Assembly: GCA_031262625.1 (NCBI GenBank)
Contig: JAISHJ010000100.1
Coordinates: 1-10,652 of the forward strand
DNA: 10,652 bases
Direction of reading: 5' to 3'
From: Ruminococcus sp.
GTDB lineage: Bacteria; Bacillota; Clostridia; Oscillospirales; Ruminococcaceae
Position 1 is the stretch's first letter, and every line of letters begins with the position of its first letter. A program made the translations under genes and the position numbers. Below, piece after piece: positions 1 through 7,123 of this stretch. The notes below the pieces were generated by a model. It was not told the origin of the DNA. It saw only the letters and a list, made by a program, of their open reading frames with translations, and did no database searches.

Positions 1-19
1 CCCCTCCCCCAACGTCCCC

Positions 20-898
20 TTAGCGTTCCAAAGACCGTAAAGAGCGCATTTCTTCTGTTGAGAGGGCGATTTTGCCGTCGCGGATAATGGTGGCTTCGGA
101 CTTGTGGATGATGACGGCGGGGGTATTTTCCTCGCCTTCTTTGCGGACTTTGAGTTTACCGGTTAGGAGGTTGACGTCCTCGACGGTGCCGTTAAATTTA
201 CCGAGTTGGGGGCTGTTAACTGTGATGTACGCGCCGGTTTTGGGGGTTATTGATAGTAACTCGTCGTAGACGTCCTGTTCGTATTTAAGGCAGCACATGA
301 GTCTGCCGCAGGTTCCGCTGATTTTCATGGGGTTTAGGGAGAGGCCCTGTTCTTTTGCCATTTTGATTGAGACGGGGTTGAAGTCACCTAAGAATGTTTT
401 GCAGCAGAATTGTCTTCCGCAGATACCTAAGCCGCCTAAGATTTTTGCTTCGTCGCGGACACCTATTTGGCGAAGTTCGATGCGCGTTTTGAAGACTCCG
501 GCAAGGTCTTTTACGAGTTCGCGGAAGTCAACGCGTGATTCGGCGGTGAAGTAGAAGAGAATTTTGCTGTTGTCGAAAGCACATTCTACGTCAACGAGAG
601 TCATATTAAGATTATGCGAGGAAATTTTCTCTTCCGCAATTTTAGCGGCGTATTTAGCGCGTTGTTTATTTTGTTCGATAGATTTGAGGTCATTTTCCGT
701 TGCGACGCGGACAATATTTTTGAGGGTAATTCCCATTGATTCGGTGTCGGCTTCTTTGTTTCCGACAACTACGTCTCCGCATTCAACTCCGCGAACTGTT
801 TCGACAACAACGTGCTGTCCGGGTTCTATTTTATATCCGTTCGGGGAAAAGTAGTAAGTTTTGCCTGCTTCCCTGAACCTGACTCCGATTACTTCCAT
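20..898 (-). CDS. ricT: RicT/YaaT family protein (PSP1 domain), RNase Y-associated Fe-S protein
   Basis: This 292-residue protein is close to the usual 270-290 of the family. It opens with the typical VGVRF-like strand (IGVRFREAGKTYYF, residues 4-17). The PSP1 C-terminal region spans about 60-147. The diagnostic cysteine-rich segment follows: C160, C165, C166, then C197, C202, C203, around GLGICGRQFCC, FLGDFNPVSIKMAKEQ and GTCGRLMCCLKYE. Known biology: in Bacillus subtilis RicT joins RicA and RicF in the Fe-S-containing Y-complex, which steers RNase Y in mRNA maturation and affects sporulation, competence and biofilm formation. All the cysteines I would expect are present, so it should be functional. 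It follows holB, as in B. subtilis, but with a 77 nt gap holding its own promoter. No good Shine-Dalgarno lies before the ATG. The start is kept because the N-terminus fits the family. Family call is very secure; the role is by homology. Confidence 0.95.
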   Translation of the reverse strand: MEVIGVRFREAGKTYYFSPNGYKIEPGQHVVVETVRGVECGDVVVGNKEADTESMGITLKNIVRVATENDLKSIEQNKQRAKYAAKIAEEKISSHNLNMTLVDVECAFDNSKILFYFTAESRVDFRELVKDLAGVFKTRIELRQIGVRDEAKILGGLGICGRQFCCKTFLGDFNPVSIKMAKEQGLSLNPMKISGTCGRLMCCLKYEQDVYDELLSITPKTGAYITVNSPQLGKFNGTVEDVNLLTGKLKVRKEGEENTPAVIIHKSEATIIRDGKIALSTEEMRSLRSLER

Positions 899-940
899 TA
901 TATTCTAAAATTCGTCGCCTTTCCTTGCTTATACTATTAT

Positions 941-969
941 ATAATAACATATATTCGCTTATAAGTCAA
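941..969 (-). promoter_or_regulatory. Internal sigma-A-type promoter for ricT
   Basis: On the minus strand there is a TTGACT -35 box (964-969), a 17-base spacer, and a TATTAT -10 box (941-946). It lies just after the holB stop codon. A transcript would begin near 934 and reach the ricT ATG at 898 with a leader of about 36 nt. A second TATAAT hexamer overlaps the -10 region but its spacing (22) is poor. This would let ricT be expressed apart from the long upstream operon. Sequence match only. Confidence 0.6.
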
Positions 970-975
970 GCATTA

Positions 976-1986
976 TTAAAAAATATCCGCCGCGAGCGCC
1001 GCTGTAACAAGGGCGGTGTTTGTGTTATAGTTTAAGCGTTCGACAGAAGCATTTATGCTGTCGATTATAGCGGTTAGCTTTCGGATGGAAAATTTCGCCG
1101 CAAGACTTTTTGACCCGTCGGGATAGCAGCCGATAAAGTCGGCTTTTTCGGTTTCACAGATTATAGCCGCATCACGGACTATTTTTTCTATCAGAGAAAG
1201 CACTTTCCGAAGCCTTGCCCTGCTTTCGGTTGTGTCGGAAGTTTCGTGAAGAGCGGCGTTAAAGTCATATTCGTTACTCTTAAGCAGCGCATTTATAGCT
1301 TTTACGGCGTGGTTAACATCCTCCGACTCACAGCCGTTTTCAAGGTACTTTAATCCCTCACCGATATTTCCGTGGAAGACTGTTATAGCCTTTTCTGCTT
1401 CTGCTTCGTCAAAATCAGTGTTTTCGGTAAAAAATCGCTTTGCGGTATCTTCACTGCCGGGGAAAACATCAATCGTAACCGCCCTTGAGCGGATTGTAGG
1501 GAGAATTTTCCCGATGTCTGTGACGGTAAAAATAAATACTGCGCCGCCGGGAGGTTCTTCAATCACTTTTAAGAGCAGATTTTGTGAGCCTATATCGGTA
1601 TTTTCAAAATCCGGGAAGATGTAAATTTTGCGGTCGGTGTCGTTCGGTTTTATATAGCAGTCCGAAGTAATTTCGCGCATGGTTTCTCTGGTATAGATTT
1701 GGCTTTTACCGGAGCGGGAAGCTGTAATTACGTCGGGGTGAATGTCGGAAGCTACGCGAGTACATTGCCTGCAAACTCCGCACGGCACTCCTTCTGACGG
1801 ATTTTCGCATATTAAAAGTGCGGCAAAGAATTTCGCGCAGGTGAGTTTACCTGCTCCGCTTTCGCCCGAAAAAATCACGGTGTGTGGTGTGCGCCCGCTT
1901 TTTTTCATCATTGAAAGCTTTTTTTGCACGTCATCTTTGCCGTATAGGGAGTATTTAGAAATGTATTTCGGTGAAATACTACTCAT
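976..1986 (-). CDS. holB: DNA polymerase III delta' subunit
   Basis: This is the clamp-loader delta' subunit (336 aa), an AAA+-fold component of the tau/gamma-delta-delta' complex that loads the beta sliding clamp. Visible features are a P-loop-like GESGAGKL (41-48), a four-cysteine zinc module (C60, C69, C72, C75), the VIEEPP segment (141-146) with preceding NLLLK, and the arginine-bearing TIRSRA (164-169) in place of the usual SRC. Leu48 replaces the Ser/Thr that follows the P-loop lysine in true ATPases. That fits the known non-ATPase nature of delta'. The C-terminal collar region (about 210-336) is divergent, as usual. The ATG overlaps the darA stop as ATGA (4 nt), so translation is probably coupled. 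No clear Shine-Dalgarno is seen. The darA-holB-ricT order supports the call. Confidence 0.93.
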   Translation of the reverse strand: MSSISPKYISKYSLYGKDDVQKKLSMMKKSGRTPHTVIFSGESGAGKLTCAKFFAALLICENPSEGVPCGVCRQCTRVASDIHPDVITASRSGKSQIYTRETMREITSDCYIKPNDTDRKIYIFPDFENTDIGSQNLLLKVIEEPPGGAVFIFTVTDIGKILPTIRSRAVTIDVFPGSEDTAKRFFTENTDFDEAEAEKAITVFHGNIGEGLKYLENGCESEDVNHAVKAINALLKSNEYDFNAALHETSDTTESRARLRKVLSLIEKIVRDAAIICETEKADFIGCYPDGSKSLAAKFSIRKLTAIIDSINASVERLNYNTNTALVTAALAADIF

Positions 1987-2312
1987 ATTTTCATGAAGTC
2001 GGTGACTTCGGTAACGATAATTGTTGCGCCGCCGATAGTTACTTCGAGGGGAGCAGAGGCGGGCGCAGTTACGCCCTGCATGATAGTGTCATTTGCGGGG
2101 AGATATTCTGTGCGCTTTTTTGAATATTTACGGATAATATCTATCATATGCGGAATTTTTTCGTCTTCATCACAGATCATAAAAGTAGTATTACCGCTTC
2201 CTAAAAAGCCGCCGGTTGTCGCAAGTTTCGTTACATAAAATCCCGATTTTGTGAGGTGTGTGAGCACAGATTTTGAATCATCCCTGTTGACAATCGCGTA
2301 AACAAGTTTCAT
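1983..2312 (-). CDS. darA: Cyclic-di-AMP receptor, PII-like (DarA/PstA/YaaQ)
   Basis: This 109-residue protein matches the usual DarA length. It is a trimeric PII-fold cytosolic receptor that binds c-di-AMP; its downstream partner is still not well defined in most species. The signature loop KLATTGGFLGSGNTTF (29-44) includes G35, F36 and N41, at positions reported to contact ligand in PstA/DarA structures. A second glycine pair sits at 94-95 (IGGATIIV). Gly38 stands where many homologues have Arg or Lys. The start is supported by a strong AGGGGG ribosome site at 2318-2323, five bases upstream. It sits 20 nt after the decarboxylase-like gene and overlaps holB by 4 nt. Family call is very secure. 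Confidence 0.94.
   Translation of the reverse strand: MKLVYAIVNRDDSKSVLTHLTKSGFYVTKLATTGGFLGSGNTTFMICDEDEKIPHMIDIIRKYSKKRTEYLPANDTIMQGVTAPASAPLEVTIGGATIIVTEVTDFMKI
1995..2009 (-). other. Perfect inverted repeat just before the holB start
   Basis: GAAGTC-ACC-GACTTC reads as a 6-bp stem with a 3-base loop inside the last codons of darA, ending 8 bases before the holB ATG. It sits where a ribosome site for holB would be expected. It could hold holB start access closed until ribosomes translating darA open it. The palindrome is seen; its role is inferred. Confidence 0.4.
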
Positions 2313-2332
2313 AATATCCCCCTGATTTGCTG

Positions 2333-3442
2333 TTAAGCCGTATAGGTAATTGCCGACAGCATTTTTCGCTTATCTTCAATACCGATTTTATCGGTAAATT
2401 TTGCTTTTTCAAGTACTCTCTCTGCCGCTTCAAAGTCTTCATCGCTGTTTTGCCCGGAAAACATAAAGAGCAGTACGCTGTCAGATACATATTCCAGTTC
2501 GACATTATATTTATTGCAAAGATTTTCTGCATTTTCAGTTGTCTTTACCGCGATTTTATAAGGCTCAGGAGTAGTAATTCCGAATTTTGCTTTAATATCA
2601 TTGACTTTTCCGGCGGCAGTATTCATCCGTCCGATAGTTTCCGGCATTGAAAGATAGCTGTTCGCGTAGTCGAGTGAATAAAGCGTTAAATATGAAGGGC
2701 TGGTGCTTGCGAAAATTTTCATCTGCTCTTTGTAGCTTTCAAGGTAACGCGGATTATTTATATGAAGATACGCGCCGCCCGTAAGCACCGGAAGTGTTTT
2801 ATGCGCCGAATCACATACAAGATCTGCGCCTTGGTCGATAGGGTGAAGTCCTTTATTCAAGAATTTCAAATAAGAGCCGTGGGCATTATCTACTATTAAT
2901 ATTTTCCCTGCATTGTGCGTTAGGTCCGCAAGCTTTCTTATATCTTCAAGCCGCCCGAAATAGTCCGGGGAGGTTATATATAAAGCCTTTACGTCAGGGG
3001 CTTTGAGAGACTGTAGAATCTCGTCATGAGTATCTGCCCATATTATACGAAGCCGCAGTAGTGCGGCGGCATCCGAAAAGCTCCTGTGAGCGGCGCGTGT
3101 AGCTATAACCGTTCCGCTGTAGCTTTCCCCTTCCGCGAAAACAGCCGCAAGCATTGTTTTTACGCAAAGGGTAGAGCCTTCGGTTGAATAGACGGTACGG
3201 AGTGAGCCGAAAAGCTTCGCGGCATTCTCTTCTGACTCGCTGATAATTCCTTTTGCGGAAAGGAGAAAGTCCGCGCCGCGAATCTCTGTAATATCATACG
3301 GGAAAAGCCCTGAAAGAGGAAATCCGGGGATAGTTATACCCTTATGTCCGGGCATATGAAGGCGGTGGGAACGCTTTTTTACGTATTCGTCTAAAAAATC
3401 GCAGATAGGGGTAGTCATTGTCGGGGGCGTTGGGGTAGTCAT
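2333..3442 (-). CDS. Short Orn/Lys/Arg decarboxylase-fold PLP enzyme (YaaO/SpeA-like)
   Basis: This is a fold-type I PLP protein of the Orn/Lys/Arg decarboxylase major-domain family. It shows RLHMPGHKG (27-35), DITEIRGADFL (50-60), the STEGST segment (86-91, often GTTGST or NGSS in relatives), DNAHGS (185-190) with the cofactor-stacking Asp/His pair, and the Schiff-base lysine in DSAHKTLP (K215). It has 369 residues, while YaaO and SpeA have about 480-490. The C-terminal domain is therefore reduced to about 80 residues, and decarboxylase activity cannot be assumed. A yaaO-like gene next to darA/holB/ricT matches the B. subtilis neighbourhood. Two in-frame ATGs 24 nt apart sit in a direct repeat (3408-3418 and 3432-3442). 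Neither has a strong ribosome site; the first has GAGAAC upstream and is used here. The substrate is unknown. Confidence 0.85.
   Translation of the reverse strand: MTTPTPPTMTTPICDFLDEYVKKRSHRLHMPGHKGITIPGFPLSGLFPYDITEIRGADFLLSAKGIISESEENAAKLFGSLRTVYSTEGSTLCVKTMLAAVFAEGESYSGTVIATRAAHRSFSDAAALLRLRIIWADTHDEILQSLKAPDVKALYITSPDYFGRLEDIRKLADLTHNAGKILIVDNAHGSYLKFLNKGLHPIDQGADLVCDSAHKTLPVLTGGAYLHINNPRYLESYKEQMKIFASTSPSYLTLYSLDYANSYLSMPETIGRMNTAAGKVNDIKAKFGITTPEPYKIAVKTTENAENLCNKYNVELEYVSDSVLLFMFSGQNSDEDFEAAERVLEKAKFTDKIGIEDKRKMLSAITYTA
3408..3442 (-). repeat. 11-bp direct repeat duplicating the start codon
   Basis: The sequence ATGACTACCCC occurs twice in frame, 24 nt apart (3442-3432 and 3418-3408). 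It encodes MTTP twice within a Thr/Pro-rich leader, giving two candidate start codons for the decarboxylase-like protein. Confidence 0.7.
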
Positions 3443-3463
3443 CGTGGGAGTTCTCGTTCTATA

Positions 3464-4903
3464 TTATTTGGTGAGGTATACAATCGGGAGTTTTACGGAT
3501 ACTGTCGTGCCTTTGCCCAGTTCGCTCGCTATATCAATATTACCGCCGTGCATAGCTATAATTTCATCCGCAACTGCAAGCCCAATGCCTGAGCCGCGGC
3601 GGGTGTGGTTAGGCTTGAAGAACTTCGTCTTTATCCTCGGTAGGTCTGCGGCGGCGATACCTACTCCTGTGTCGGAAACTTCTATCTCAATCGTGTTTTC
3701 GTCCGCCATTCCGGCTACTACCGTTATTTCTCCGCCCGGGTCGGTGTATTTTACCGCATTGTCGATTATATTTATGAAAACCTGTCTGAGACGGTTTTTG
3801 TCGCCTATTATAAAGGGAAGCATATCCGGCTCTTCGTAGGAGAGCATCTTTCCCTCTTGTCTGGCCCGTTCGGTATAGATTAATACTGCCTCGCCGAGTT
3901 CCGCTAAAATATCCATCTTCGCGGGGGAGAGCGAAAACTTACCGTTTTGCATCCGCGAAAAGTCAAGCAGTTCCTCAACCATCTGTGAAAGGCGCTCCGT
4001 CTCAATTCTGATAACGTGCATACCTTTGCCGATTGTCTCTCTGTCGTCCGGAAAGCTTTCGATAGTCTCCGACCAACCCTTAATAGCCGTAAGCGGTGTT
4101 CGGAGTTCGTGTGAAACGCTTGAGATAAATTCATTCTTGATTGAATCTGCGGTCTGTAGGTCTTCCGCCATTTTATTGATAACGTCGCAGAGTTCGCCGA
4201 TTTCGTCGTCGGTTTTTTTCGCGATACGTACGGAGAAGTCACCCTTAGCGTATCGCCCCGCCATAACAGCAAGACTTTTTACCGGGACTACTATCGAGCG
4301 GACAAAATACATACCCGAAACGGCTATTAAGAACATTACACAGGCGGAGACTATTATCATTGCCATAATAATTCCGTCAACCTGTCTGTCAATATTCGAG
4401 AGAGAACTCATCATCCGCATTGCCGTAAAGCCGCCGCTGTTATCGGGAAGGCGCAGTGAAACCGCAACAACATTTTCACCGGATGACAGCCGCCCTGTGA
4501 AATAGCCATATCCGCTCTGCCCGGAAAGAGCATCCTTAAGGTCTTTTGTATTGAGGTCATATCCGGGCGCAAAGCCGCTTGAAGTAACTAAGGTGTTATT
4601 CTGACCGACGGCGAAAAGCTCAATCCTCCCTGCTTCTGTCCAGTTTACAACGGTATTTCTTACTTCTGCGGAGTAGTTGTCTCTCGCGTCGGAGTAAGAG
4701 CGCGACAAAAGCCCCGCAACGGTATTCATACGGGAATTGATGTACTGTCTTGCGGAGTCGTAATAATAAGAGCGGAGGAGAATTGCGCTTGCTAACAGTA
4801 TTCCGACAAGAATTACGAATATAACCAAAAAGTTATTTATAATCCAGCGTCTTAGGGTACTGTTACGCTTACTGATAAGCGTTTCGAGGAATTTTTGTTT
4901 CAT
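3464..4903 (-). CDS. Membrane sensor histidine kinase (HAMP-HisKA-HATPase)
   Basis: This is a 479-residue inner-membrane sensor kinase. TM1 is about residues 22-44, an extracytoplasmic sensor region of about 130 residues follows (47-176), TM2 is about 177-200, and HAMP is about 201-253. HisKA carries the phospho-acceptor H265 in SVSHELRTP. The ATPase domain has the N box (N378, N382 in FINIIDNAVKYT), G1 (DTGVGI, 411-416), F box (FFKP, 428-431) and G2 (GSGIGL, 437-442), followed by AVADEI and MHGG. All catalytic motifs are intact. The sensor region resembles no domain I can name. The gene follows its likely partner regulator with an 80 nt gap that contains a tandem repeat. The region before the ATG lacks a clear Shine-Dalgarno. 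Architecture is PhoR/WalK-like, but without a PAS domain. The signal sensed is unknown; the co-transcribed lipoprotein and membrane protein are candidates for sensing partners. Confidence 0.93.
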   Translation of the reverse strand: MKQKFLETLISKRNSTLRRWIINNFLVIFVILVGILLASAILLRSYYYDSARQYINSRMNTVAGLLSRSYSDARDNYSAEVRNTVVNWTEAGRIELFAVGQNNTLVTSSGFAPGYDLNTKDLKDALSGQSGYGYFTGRLSSGENVVAVSLRLPDNSGGFTAMRMMSSLSNIDRQVDGIIMAMIIVSACVMFLIAVSGMYFVRSIVVPVKSLAVMAGRYAKGDFSVRIAKKTDDEIGELCDVINKMAEDLQTADSIKNEFISSVSHELRTPLTAIKGWSETIESFPDDRETIGKGMHVIRIETERLSQMVEELLDFSRMQNGKFSLSPAKMDILAELGEAVLIYTERARQEGKMLSYEEPDMLPFIIGDKNRLRQVFINIIDNAVKYTDPGGEITVVAGMADENTIEIEVSDTGVGIAAADLPRIKTKFFKPNHTRRGSGIGLAVADEIIAMHGGNIDIASELGKGTTVSVKLPIVYLTK

Positions 4904-4920
4904 ATTTCGGGGATTACCCT

Positions 4921-4995
4921 GTAGTTATTTGCTTAGCAGTTACTAACTGCGCAGTTAACGAACTGCCGGTTACGAACTGCCGGTTATCTGACTGC
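4921..4995. repeat. Tandem array of 14-16 bp palindromic units between regulator and kinase genes
   Basis: Four contiguous units read on the plus strand: GCAGTTACTAACTGC (4936-4950), GCAGTTAACGAACTGC (4951-4966), CGGTTACGAACTGC (4967-4980) and CGGTTATCTGACTGC (4981-4995). A degenerate fifth, GTAGTTATTTGCTTA (4921-4935), adjoins them. Unit 1 is a perfect palindrome around one base (7-bp arms) and unit 2 has 6-bp arms. The last unit runs into the response-regulator stop codon and final codons. The array fills most of the 80-nt gap. Confidence 0.85.
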
Positions 4996-5688
4996 CGACC
5001 ATTTGTAGCCGAAGCCCCATATTGTTGTAATAAATTTAGGGTTTGAAGGCTCGTCTTCAATTTTCATGCGGATACGGCGGATATTTACGTCTACTATTTT
5101 GTCGTCGCCGTAATAATTTTCGCCCCAAATGTGCTTTAGTATGCTTGCGCGGTCGAGAGCCGTTTCTTGGTTGTTGAGGAAATATTCCATTATCTGATAT
5201 TCCACTTGCGTAAGGTCTATAGACTCGCCGTTCTTTTTTATAGTGCGGCTTTTCGGGTTAAGTTCAAATACACCTGAATATATGCACTTAACCTCCTCCT
5301 CAGACTTGTCCACGGAGATATTAACCCGACGATAGAGGGCATCTACGCGGGCGGTAAGTTCCGACGGAGAGAAAGGCTTTGTCATATAGTCGTCTGCACC
5401 CTGCATAAGCCCGTTAACCTTATCCATCTCTTGGCTTTTTGCGGAGAGCATCATTATCCCGATAGTAGTACTCTTGCTCCGAAGATATTTACATACTTCA
5501 AAGCCGTCCATACCGGGCATCATAATATCAAGTATAGCTATCTGAAAATCGCCGTGGGCTTCCTCGAAAAGTTTTATTGCATCTTCGCCGCATTTCGCGT
5601 CGGAAACATCATAGCCGGAACGCTTCAAATTAAGCACCACAAAGTCACGGATAACATCTTCATCTTCGCAAACAAGTATCTTTTTCAA
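4984..5688 (-). CDS. OmpR/PhoB-family response regulator
   Basis: This is a 234-residue DNA-binding response regulator of normal family length. The receiver domain (1-120) has the acidic pocket E8/D9, phospho-acceptor D54 in LDIMMPGMDG, S82, Y101 and K104-P105 (YMTKPF). The winged-helix output domain is about 133-232, with the recognition-helix region near VDVNIRRIRMKIE (199-211) and a C-terminal wing TTIWGFGYKW (221-230), in which Trp replaces the common Arg of RGxGY. The start is TTG at 5688. It is chosen because a strong GGGGAGGT ribosome site (5694-5701) lies five bases upstream and because KKILVCEDE is the typical receiver opening. It precedes the histidine kinase and follows the lipoprotein by 28 nt. 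It is almost certainly the kinase's partner; target genes are not visible. The end of the gene is built from the repeat array described separately. Confidence 0.95.
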   Translation of the reverse strand: MKKILVCEDEDVIRDFVVLNLKRSGYDVSDAKCGEDAIKLFEEAHGDFQIAILDIMMPGMDGFEVCKYLRSKSTTIGIMMLSAKSQEMDKVNGLMQGADDYMTKPFSPSELTARVDALYRRVNISVDKSEEEVKCIYSGVFELNPKSRTIKKNGESIDLTQVEYQIMEYFLNNQETALDRASILKHIWGENYYGDDKIVDVNIRRIRMKIEDEPSNPKFITTIWGFGYKWSAVR

Positions 5689-5693
5689 AGGTT

Positions 5694-5701
5694 ACCTCCC
5701 C
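5694..5701 (-). promoter_or_regulatory. Strong ribosome binding site for the TTG-start response regulator
   Basis: GGGGAGGT sits five bases before the TTG codon at 5688. This is the best Shine-Dalgarno match on the minus strand of the window and it fixes the non-ATG start. Confidence 0.8.
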
Positions 5702-5716
5702 AATTAATGATTATTT

Positions 5717-7123
5717 TCAAAGTAAACGGAAGTTGTTGTCAATCTCCGTATCGGTCAGTATTAAAGGTTCTTCATGGGATGCCGGGGAAAATACATAGTA
5801 ATAAAAATTATCTTTATTTTTAACAAGTCTGTATCCTGCGTGTGAAGCTTCGCCCTCTGTTACTGCTATACGCATGAGTTCGGGCATATCGGAAACGGAA
5901 AGCCCGGCGGTATATTTACAGAATATTATGTCCCCGGTCTCTTCATCGGTACGCACCGTTACTACCCCGTCCCATCGCTGAGGAAATAAGAACACAAAGC
6001 CATCCGCCATGCTGTAGTAAGAGGAATACTTCTTTTTAATAGTATAGTTATCAAGATACATCCAGTTTGTGGAATAGACAGCTTCCTCCCTTGCGGCACT
6101 GTAGCCCGGGAAGGGGGAGAGTACGGGGATTTCAAGAGTTTTGTCCCCGTCTATATCGGTTGAAAGGTAGCCGAGCGGGCGGGCAGTATTCTCGATAAGT
6201 TCGGATTCGCGAAGGTACATAGGGTTGCGGAGTTTGCCGGGGGCGGGACTGTAGACTATATCGGTCCGAAGCGAATCGCCGTTTGAGGAGTCGATATAGA
6301 GAGCGGAAGTCTTCGGAGAAAGCACTCCCGATACTATATTTATATATTCGCCTGCGGTAGGGTTAAGGTCTGCCGTACCCCATTCATAGATAAGGTTCCC
6401 CTCAACCGAAACAAGGCTTATATACGCCTGACGGTCTGCATTATTCGGGTGGAGCAGACAGAGTTCGAAGTGTTCGTCCCTGTCGAGGTCGGCGGTGAAC
6501 ATTGAGACGTAGTTTTCCGAAAATTCGCCTGAGAGACGGTTGTCGGTATAGGAATAAATCCTTGCGGTCTTCATTCCCGAAAGCATTATAAAACCTACGG
6601 TAATAAGCGGAGTATCATTATTCCCGAGGGGGCTTATTATCATTCGGTCAATATCGCTTCCGGCACCTGCATGGTCGTAAACCGAATACCACTCGCCCTG
6701 TTCATTGGTATCGAGGATATTTATCCTAAGCGCGGCGGCAGTAAGATCGCCTGCTGCCTTTACTTCCGCGCGTTCATAAAACGCAACCGCTTCGTCTCCG
6801 CCGTCACCGTCAATATCGGCGATAGTTACCGCGCTTCGATACTGCCCTGAAACAGGGTACTTAAGTCTTATATCGTTCCCTGCCGCACGGGTAAGTGCAT
6901 CATAAACTTTCTGCTGTTCTTCCGAAAGCTTCGGCGGTACAAGAAGGCTGTCGGCGGTAAAGCCGATATTACAGGCGGAAAATATGCTCAGAACGAAAAG
7001 AACAGAGAGTACTTGGCATAAAGTCTTCAGTACAGAATGAAGTTGCTTACGAGGTTGTCCGGGCACAATATTTTCAGAATACAGTTGCTGACGTTCGGCA
7101 GTTATACTTTTAGTATAAATCAT
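5717..7123 (-). CDS. Putative lipoprotein with FG-GAP/VCBS-like Asp-rich repeats
   Basis: I do not recognise a named family. The 468-residue product has a positively charged leader, a hydrophobic segment (about 37-50) and a lipobox-like FSAC with C51 as the likely lipidated cysteine, so it should be anchored outside the membrane. Three Asp-rich loops resemble calcium-binding FG-GAP/VCBS motifs: ADIDGDGGDE (102-111), ADLDRDEHFE (211-220) and TDIDGDKTLE (322-331). Each is followed by a hydrophobic strand, suggesting a partial beta-propeller. The leader before the hydrophobic core is long (about 36 residues) and contains an internal duplication (RQQLYS at 11-16, RKQLHS at 25-30). A GTG at 7066 is an alternative start giving a more ordinary signal peptide; neither has a good ribosome site. 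The ATG overlaps the upstream membrane-protein gene by 14 nt. The two-component genes follow directly, which suggests an envelope-sensing role, but this is inference. Confidence 0.75.
   Translation of the reverse strand: MIYTKSITAERQQLYSENIVPGQPRKQLHSVLKTLCQVLSVLFVLSIFSACNIGFTADSLLVPPKLSEEQQKVYDALTRAAGNDIRLKYPVSGQYRSAVTIADIDGDGGDEAVAFYERAEVKAAGDLTAAALRINILDTNEQGEWYSVYDHAGAGSDIDRMIISPLGNNDTPLITVGFIMLSGMKTARIYSYTDNRLSGEFSENYVSMFTADLDRDEHFELCLLHPNNADRQAYISLVSVEGNLIYEWGTADLNPTAGEYINIVSGVLSPKTSALYIDSSNGDSLRTDIVYSPAPGKLRNPMYLRESELIENTARPLGYLSTDIDGDKTLEIPVLSPFPGYSAAREEAVYSTNWMYLDNYTIKKKYSSYYSMADGFVFLFPQRWDGVVTVRTDEETGDIIFCKYTAGLSVSDMPELMRIAVTEGEASHAGYRLVKNKDNFYYYVFSPASHEEPLILTDTEIDNNFRLL
7033..7093 (-). 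repeat. Imperfect 19-bp direct repeat in the lipoprotein leader
   Basis: Segments 7033-7051 and 7075-7093 agree at 16 of 19 bases and are 42 nt apart (14 codons, in frame). They encode RKQLHS and RQQLYS. The upstream copy lies in the part of the leader before the alternative GTG start. The spacing in frame suggests an old internal duplication. Confidence 0.5.
7102..7118. other. Perfect 7-bp inverted repeat across a stop/start overlap
   Basis: TTATACT-AAA-AGTATAA (minus strand) forms a perfect 7-bp stem with a 3-base loop. It covers the membrane-protein stop codon and codons 2-8 of the lipoprotein read from the 7123 start. In mRNA it could modulate re-initiation on the lipoprotein. The palindrome is seen directly; function is inferred. 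Confidence 0.5.

Noticed and set aside
72..854. Plus-strand open frames opposite ricT
   Set aside because: They lie antisense to a highly conserved gene, lack ribosome sites and encode compositionally odd peptides; they are shadows.
899..975. Riboswitch or small RNA before ricT
   Set aside because: The 77-nt AT-rich gap has a promoter but no stable paired structure I can see.
2278..2532. 84-residue minus-strand frame across the decarboxylase/darA junction
   Set aside because: It overlaps the end of the decarboxylase frame and the start of darA, which has its own strong ribosome site; no recognisable protein features.
3444..4505. Plus-strand and alternate minus-strand frames over the histidine kinase, including 122- and 159-residue ones
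   Set aside because: The kinase frame carries every expected motif in order, so overlapping frames are not credible genes.
4921..4995. CRISPR array
   Set aside because: Units are contiguous 14-16 bp with no unique spacers between them and no cas genes nearby.
4921..4995. Rho-independent terminator between regulator and kinase
   Set aside because: The palindromes are not followed by a T-run on the minus strand, and the kinase needs transcription through here.
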